A DNA stretch of 64,000 nucleotides from Actinoallomurus liliacearum (GTDB lineage Bacteria > Actinomycetota > Actinomycetes > Streptosporangiales > Streptosporangiaceae), in NCBI RefSeq assembly GCF_039542035.1, contig NZ_BAABHJ010000019.1, positions 62,001 through 126,000 of the forward strand, written 5' to 3'. The notes beneath the pieces were generated by a model. It did no database searches. It was not told where the DNA came from and worked only from the letters and a program-made list of their open reading frames with translations. Both the position numbers and the translations under genes were made by a program. Shown one piece after another: positions 60,204 to 64,000 of this stretch (positions within the stretch are counted from its first letter, which is position 1; each line of letters starts with the position of its first letter).

Positions 60204-60659
60204 TTGGTCACGAACATCCTCACCGCGCTGCTCGTACTGGGCAGCGGGACCGTCGCGGGCGTCATGTTCGCCGTCGCGGTGAGCACGCTCCCCGCGCTGC
60301 TGTCCATGCCTCCGGACCAGTACGTCGACGCCCATCGGGCGCTGGGCCGCAACTGGGACCCGACGATGCCGATCATCGTGTTGTCCTCCACGATCATCGC
60401 GACCGTCCTGGCCTTCCTGGTGTCCGCCCCGGTGCCGCGCACGATGTTCGCCGTCTCCGCCGCCCTCCTGCTCGGAGTGGCCGGCGTCTCGCACCTGTGC
60501 AACGTGCCGATCAACCGTGCCGTGAAGGCGCTGGACTCGCGCGACATCCCGGCGGACTGGCCGGACCCGCGGCCGCTGTGGCGCAGATGGCACCTGCTGC
60601 GGACCGGCTTCGCCGTGACGGCGCTGACCGTGGTCGGGCTGACCGTCGCCTTCACGTGA
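60204..60659 (+). CDS. Anthrone-oxygenase-like DUF1772 membrane protein
   Basis: This 151-residue protein begins with TTG, preceded by GAGGCGG. It has four hydrophobic segments and the DUF1772 features 'LLVLGSGTVAGVMFAVAVSTLPALL', 'NVPINRAVKALD' and 'WRRWHLLRTGFAVTAL'. Fungal relatives oxidise anthrones to anthraquinones and bacterial relatives are frequent in aromatic polyketide clusters. An oxygenase role is inferred from context only. Confidence 0.75.
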   Translation: MVTNILTALLVLGSGTVAGVMFAVAVSTLPALLSMPPDQYVDAHRALGRNWDPTMPIIVLSSTIIATVLAFLVSAPVPRTMFAVSAALLLGVAGVSHLCNVPINRAVKALDSRDIPADWPDPRPLWRRWHLLRTGFAVTALTVVGLTVAFT

Positions 60660-60669
60660 CGGTGCCCCC

Positions 60670-60760
60670 GAGCGACGCCGTCCCCCCGAGCGACGCCGTC
60701 CCCGAGTGACGCCGTCCCCGAGTGACGCCGTCCCCGAGTGACGCCGTCCCCGAGTGACGG
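60670..60760. repeat. 16-bp tandem repeat
   Basis: Five units of GAGYGACGCCGTCCCC (the first lengthened by CC) plus a partial sixth follow the DUF1772 stop. Each later unit contains an in-frame TGA on the plus strand in rotation, so it is non-coding there. Confidence 0.85.
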
Positions 60761-60822
60761 GCGCCGGCCCGCTCCAGGCCCGCTCGAGCCGCAGGGGGCG
60801 GTGACGCTCACCCTCCGGAGGC

Positions 60823-60840
60823 TTGAGGCCGCCTAGAGCC
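60823..60840 (+). promoter_or_regulatory. SARP-type direct repeat upstream of glycosyltransferase
   Basis: TTGAGGC-CGCC-TAGAGCC, 11-base period, ending 31 bases before the ATG. A further TCGAGCC lies at 60784. Confidence 0.5.
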
Positions 60841-60871
60841 GTCGCCCAGCGGCAGGTGGTGACATGGGCGG

Positions 60872-62023
60872 ATGCGCGTGATCTTCACTACCTGGGCCTG
60901 GCCGTCACACCTGTACGCGATGGTTCCGCTCGCGTGGGCGTGCCGGGCGGCCGGCCATGACGTACTCGTGGCGACTCAGCCCGCACTCCTCGACACGGTG
61001 CGGCGCACGGGTCTGCCGGTGGCTCCGGTCGGACATGACGTGGACGCCCTGGCCGCGTTCCGGGACATCGCCCTGCCGCCGGCGGAACCGGCCGGCGGGG
61101 CGAAACCCCGAGGCGGACCGCGTGTCCTCGGGCTGTTCGCCGCCCTGGCGGAGTCGATGGTGGACGACCTCATCGCTCTCGGCCGGACCTGGCAGGCGGA
61201 CCTGGTCGTGTACGAGCCGACCGCCATGGCGGGGCCGCTCGCGGCCGCCGCGCTGGGCGTCCCTGCGGTCCGGCACCTGTACGGGACCGATCTGCTGGGC
61301 GCCGCCGGTCCCTTCCTCGCCGAGGCGCTCGACCCGTTGCGCCGCAAGCTCGGGCTCGACGACGTCGACCTGTCCGGGGTGGCGACCGTCGATCCCTGCC
61401 CCGCCGGGCTCCAGGTCCCCGTCGCCTCGCGGCGGGTGCCGATGCGTTACACGCCGTTCAACGGTCCGGGGACGTTCCCGCGGCCGTCGGCACGCTCCGG
61501 CCGCCCGCGCGTATGCGTCACCTGGGGCACGACCCCGGCCCGGGTCGATCGCCGGCTCTTCCTCGCCGGGGAGGTGACACGGGCGATCGCCGGCCTCGAC
61601 GTCGACGTGGTGGTGGCGGTGACCTCCGCGCAGCGTGAACTGCTCGGCGACCTGCCGCGCGAAGCCTGCGTCGTCGAGTCGGCGCCCCTGCACCTGCTGC
61701 TGCCCGAATGCGACCTGGTCGTCGGCCATGGAGGGGCGGGCACGATCCTGACCGCCCTCGCCAACGGTCTGCCGATGCTGCTCATCCCCTGCCTGCCCGA
61801 CCACGTACGCCACTCGGCGCGGGCCGGGGAGTCCGGCGCGGCGGTCGTCCTGCCCGCCCGGTGCGACGACGCGGAGCCGATCCGGAATGGGCTCACCGAG
61901 CTGCTGGCGACCCCCGCGCACCACACCGCCGCGGAGCGGCTGCGCCGGGAACTGGCCGAGCAGCCCACCCCCGCCCAGGTCGTCGGCGAGCTCGAGGGGC
62001 TCGTCGCGGCCCCCATCGCCTGA
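60872..62023 (+). CDS. GT1-family glycosyltransferase
   Basis: This 383-residue GT-B enzyme has 'VIFTTWAWPSHLYAMVPLAWACRAAGHDV' at the N-terminus (acceptor domain) and the nucleotide-sugar motif 'LPECDLVVGHGGAGTILTALANGLPMLLIPCLPDHVRHSARA' in the C-terminal domain. It resembles antibiotic glycosyltransferases that add deoxysugars to polyketides. No deoxysugar-biosynthesis gene is in the window, so the sugar is common or its genes lie outside. Confidence 0.88.
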   Translation: MRVIFTTWAWPSHLYAMVPLAWACRAAGHDVLVATQPALLDTVRRTGLPVAPVGHDVDALAAFRDIALPPAEPAGGAKPRGGPRVLGLFAALAESMVDDLIALGRTWQADLVVYEPTAMAGPLAAAALGVPAVRHLYGTDLLGAAGPFLAEALDPLRRKLGLDDVDLSGVATVDPCPAGLQVPVASRRVPMRYTPFNGPGTFPRPSARSGRPRVCVTWGTTPARVDRRLFLAGEVTRAIAGLDVDVVVAVTSAQRELLGDLPREACVVESAPLHLLLPECDLVVGHGGAGTILTALANGLPMLLIPCLPDHVRHSARAGESGAAVVLPARCDDAEPIRNGLTELLATPAHHTAAERLRRELAEQPTPAQVVGELEGLVAAPIA

Positions 62024-62040
62024 CCGGATGCCGTACGCGA

Positions 62041-62072
62041 CGCCGCGCCGGATCCATCGATCCGGCGCGGCG
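62041..62072. terminator. Bidirectional terminator
   Basis: CGCCGCGCCGGATC and GATCCGGCGCGGCG form a perfect 14-bp stem with a CATC loop, followed by CCTTCTGTT, between the convergent glycosyltransferase and NmrA-like genes. Confidence 0.85.
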
Positions 62073-62104
62073 CCTTCTGTTCGTCGGGTAGCGAGCCGAT
62101 CGGC

Positions 62105-62968
62105 TCACCCGGCGGGGGTCTCGGCGGGGGCCAGTTCGCCGACGTGCTCGGCCAGCCAGGTCTCGAAGCGCGTCGGCGGACGGCCGGTGAGTTCCCGCAC
62201 GGTCGGCAGCGGCGTGCCGCCCCGCCGTGGGTCGCGGTCGGCCATCGAGGCCAGCAGCCCGTCGGTGAGATCCTCGGGCATGCCGGCACCGATCATGCCC
62301 TGCCGGGCCTGCTCCGGGTCGGCGTCGACGAACCGCAGCGGACGTCCGATGGCGGCCGCGACCCTCTCGGTCTGCTCGGGTCCCGTCAACGCCTCCGGTC
62401 CGGTGAGCTGGTAGGTCTTCCCGTCGTGCCCGTGGGTCGTGAGGCACACGACGGCGGCCGCGGCGACGTCCTCCGGAGCGATCAGCGCCCGCGGCACCAT
62501 GCCGTAGGGCTGGTACACGGCGCCCGCGGATTGGATCGACCACCCCCACTGCAGCACGTTCGACATGAAGCCGGCCGACCGCAGGACGGTCCAGCCGGCT
62601 CCCGACTCGGCGAAGGCGCGTTCGCCGGCCGCGTGCGCGGCCCCGTACGAGTCGAGGACCGGCGGCAGCGCGGCCACCGAGGACAGTTTCACGACCCGCC
62701 CGGTGCCGGTCCGGCGGACGGCGTCGGCCACGGTCCGTTCGTGGGCCAGCGCGTCGGGGGCGGTCGCCATGTAGACGGCGTCCGCGCCCTCGACCGCGGC
62801 GAGCACGGAACCGGGCTCGGTGATGTCCGCCCGGACGACCTCCACGGCCGCGTCGAACGAGGCACGGGCGGGGTCACGGGTGATCGCGCGAACGCGCCGG
62901 CCGGCGGCCACCAGACCGGTCACCACCTGCCGCCCCACCGTTCCGGTCGAGCCGAATACCACGATCAT
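62105..62968 (-). CDS. NmrA-like NAD(P)H-binding protein
   Basis: This 287-residue atypical SDR has 'VVFGSTGTVGRQVVTGLVAAGRRVRAITRDP', with the NADP Gly motif and Arg for the 2'-phosphate. 'VVKLSSVAALPPV' and 'SYGAAHAAGERAF' follow. The start overlaps the stop of the upstream FAD monooxygenase (ATGA). Relatives act as NAD(P)H:quinone reductases or regulators; a reductase partner to the monooxygenase is inferred. Confidence 0.85.
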   Translation of the reverse strand: MIVVFGSTGTVGRQVVTGLVAAGRRVRAITRDPARASFDAAVEVVRADITEPGSVLAAVEGADAVYMATAPDALAHERTVADAVRRTGTGRVVKLSSVAALPPVLDSYGAAHAAGERAFAESGAGWTVLRSAGFMSNVLQWGWSIQSAGAVYQPYGMVPRALIAPEDVAAAAVVCLTTHGHDGKTYQLTGPEALTGPEQTERVAAAIGRPLRFVDADPEQARQGMIGAGMPEDLTDGLLASMADRDPRRGGTPLPTVRELTGRPPTRFETWLAEHVGELAPAETPAG

Positions 62969-64000
62969 CGTTCACCTCTGTTCAGAGCGGCCCCGTAGGG
63001 CGTCGGATCCGAGCTTCCGGCCGGTGCCGGAACGTGCCAGTCACCGACGCCGGCGACGCCGCGCTGGCCGGCGCGTGGCGAACCGAACCGCATCTTCGCG
63101 TTGCGCAGCAGGAGCTCCAGCCGGCGCTCGTTCAGCTTCAGCTCCCCCATCCGGCGGGACGCCTGAGCGATCGCCTGCGAGCGCGGCCGGCGCTGTTCGT
63201 CGTACCGCGCGAGCGCGCTCGGCACGTCGGTCTCGGCCGCCAGCGCCGCGCCCAGGACGGCGGCGTCCTCCAGCGCCTGGCAGGCGCCCTGGCCCATGTC
63301 GGAGGTCATGGCGTGCGCGGCGTCGCCGAGCAGCGCGACCCGCCCGGAGACGTAGCGCGGTAGCGGCTCCGGCAGTTCGAAGACGTCATGGTGGAGGACC
63401 CGGTCCGGCGGCGTGGCGGCGATCAGCGCCGGGATCGGATCGTGCCAGGAGCCGAATCTCCGGGACACCTCCGCGTGGTCGTCGTCGTAGCGGGCCCCCT
63501 CGGGGGTGTTCGCGACGGCGAACCAGTAGACGCGGTCCCCCGGCAGCGGCATCCGGCCGAACTCCAGGCCGCGGCCCCACGTGCTGCCGCCCGGCTCGGC
63601 CCGGCCGTCGACCCCCTCGGCGATGCCGCGCCAGACGCTGTGGCCGCTGTAGACCGGAGGCGACGACTCCGGCCACCGGGCGCGCCGGGTCCGGCTGTTG
63701 GTGCCGTCGGCCGCGACCACCAGGTCGCCGGTGACGACCTCCTCGCCGTTCTCCCCGCGATACCGGACCGCGGCTCCGTCCGGCAGGTCGTCGACCTGTA
63801 CGGCGTCCGCTCCGGTGCGCAGCGCGCCGGGTGGAAGGGCCTCGCGCAGGACCCGGTGCAGGTCCGGCCGGGGCAGGATCAGGAGCGTCAGGCCACGCTC
63901 GCGCAGGAACTCCGGGTCGGCCGGCCGTTGCAGCCTTCGCCCGGAGGGGGCGCGCAGCCCCTCGCCGCCGGGCGTCATGGTCGCCGCGCGCCGCCGGACG
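62965..64000 (-). CDS. FAD-dependent aromatic monooxygenase, 5' end beyond window
   Basis: The frame is open to the edge, so the N-terminal FAD GxGxxG motif lies outside. The visible 345 residues include 'LVVAADGTNSRTRRARWP' (the DG motif of group A flavin monooxygenases), 'GRVALLGDAAHAMTSDMGQGACQALEDAAVLGAAL' in parts, and 'RYDEQRRPRSQAIAQASRRMG'. Such enzymes hydroxylate phenolic or quinoid polyketides. It is coupled to the NmrA-like gene. Confidence 0.87.
   Translation of the reverse strand, partial: VRRRAATMTPGGEGLRAPSGRRLQRPADPEFLRERGLTLLILPRPDLHRVLREALPPGALRTGADAVQVDDLPDGAAVRYRGENGEEVVTGDLVVAADGTNSRTRRARWPESSPPVYSGHSVWRGIAEGVDGRAEPGGSTWGRGLEFGRMPLPGDRVYWFAVANTPEGARYDDDHAEVSRRFGSWHDPIPALIAATPPDRVLHHDVFELPEPLPRYVSGRVALLGDAAHAMTSDMGQGACQALEDAAVLGAALAAETDVPSALARYDEQRRPRSQAIAQASRRMGELKLNERRLELLLRNAKMRFGSPRAGQRGVAGVGDWHVPAPAGSSDPTPYGAALNRGER

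Overview
The window is very GC-rich with codon positions typical of actinomycetes, and it carries F420-dependent luciferase-like enzymes, a type II polyketide acyl carrier protein, short P450-type ferredoxins and a group 3b hydrogenase. This points to a filamentous actinobacterium, probably of the Streptosporangiales or Thermomonosporaceae kind. That placement is inferred; no rRNA or tRNA gene was seen.

Layout. 1-2951: a redox set (ApbE flavin transferase end, ferric-reductase-like membrane protein, NuoF-like flavoprotein, ferredoxin) that is translationally coupled. 3011-6183: a sulfide/persulfide detoxification locus (rhodanese, TauE/SafE exporter, persulfide dioxygenase-rhodanese fusion) divergent from a CstR-like repressor, with three 16-bp operator-like sites between. 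6180-9536: a graveyard of gene remnants (V-type ATPase C/D and I fragments, GAPDH start, 5'-truncated GH65 phosphorylase) around an intact universal stress protein. 9513-17801: AraC regulator and DUF4345 protein, a complete group 3b [NiFe] hydrogenase operon with an embedded cNMP-binding protein, an acetyltransferase/acyl-CoA synthetase gene with a large internal deletion, and a USP fragment; DosR-like palindromes lie upstream of the last three units. 18194-27482: regulators, a CGNR/tyrosine-phosphatase pair, aldehyde dehydrogenase, cupin, more deletion-bearing genes (MmyB-type regulator, MFS transporter, CtpI-like ATPase, thioesterase stub), TetR, amidohydrolase, DUF190 and a small membrane protein. 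27643-32998: two coupled secreted M14 carboxypeptidases.

33120-64000 (runs off the right edge): a biosynthetic gene cluster. DAHP synthase, MbtI-type salicylate synthase and an aryl-acid AMP ligase form one overlapping operon that would make and activate salicylate; a type II PKS-type ACP, an ABM-family monooxygenase, a SchA/CurD protein and four SDRs are the signature of aromatic (pentangular-like) polyketide biosynthesis; an asparagine-synthetase-like amidotransferase, three P450s with a ferredoxin, five methyltransferases, two LLM oxidoreductases, an anthrone-oxygenase-like membrane protein, a TenA-like protein, an SGNH-like protein, a glycosyltransferase and an FAD monooxygenase are tailoring candidates. 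No ketosynthase, chain-length factor, aromatase, transporter or pathway regulator is inside the window, so the core presumably lies beyond base 64000. The inferred product is a salicylate-primed, amidated, methylated and glycosylated aromatic polyketide. Repeated heptamer-N4-heptamer direct repeats (TCGAGCG-like) upstream of several of these genes suggest control by a SARP-family activator encoded outside the window.
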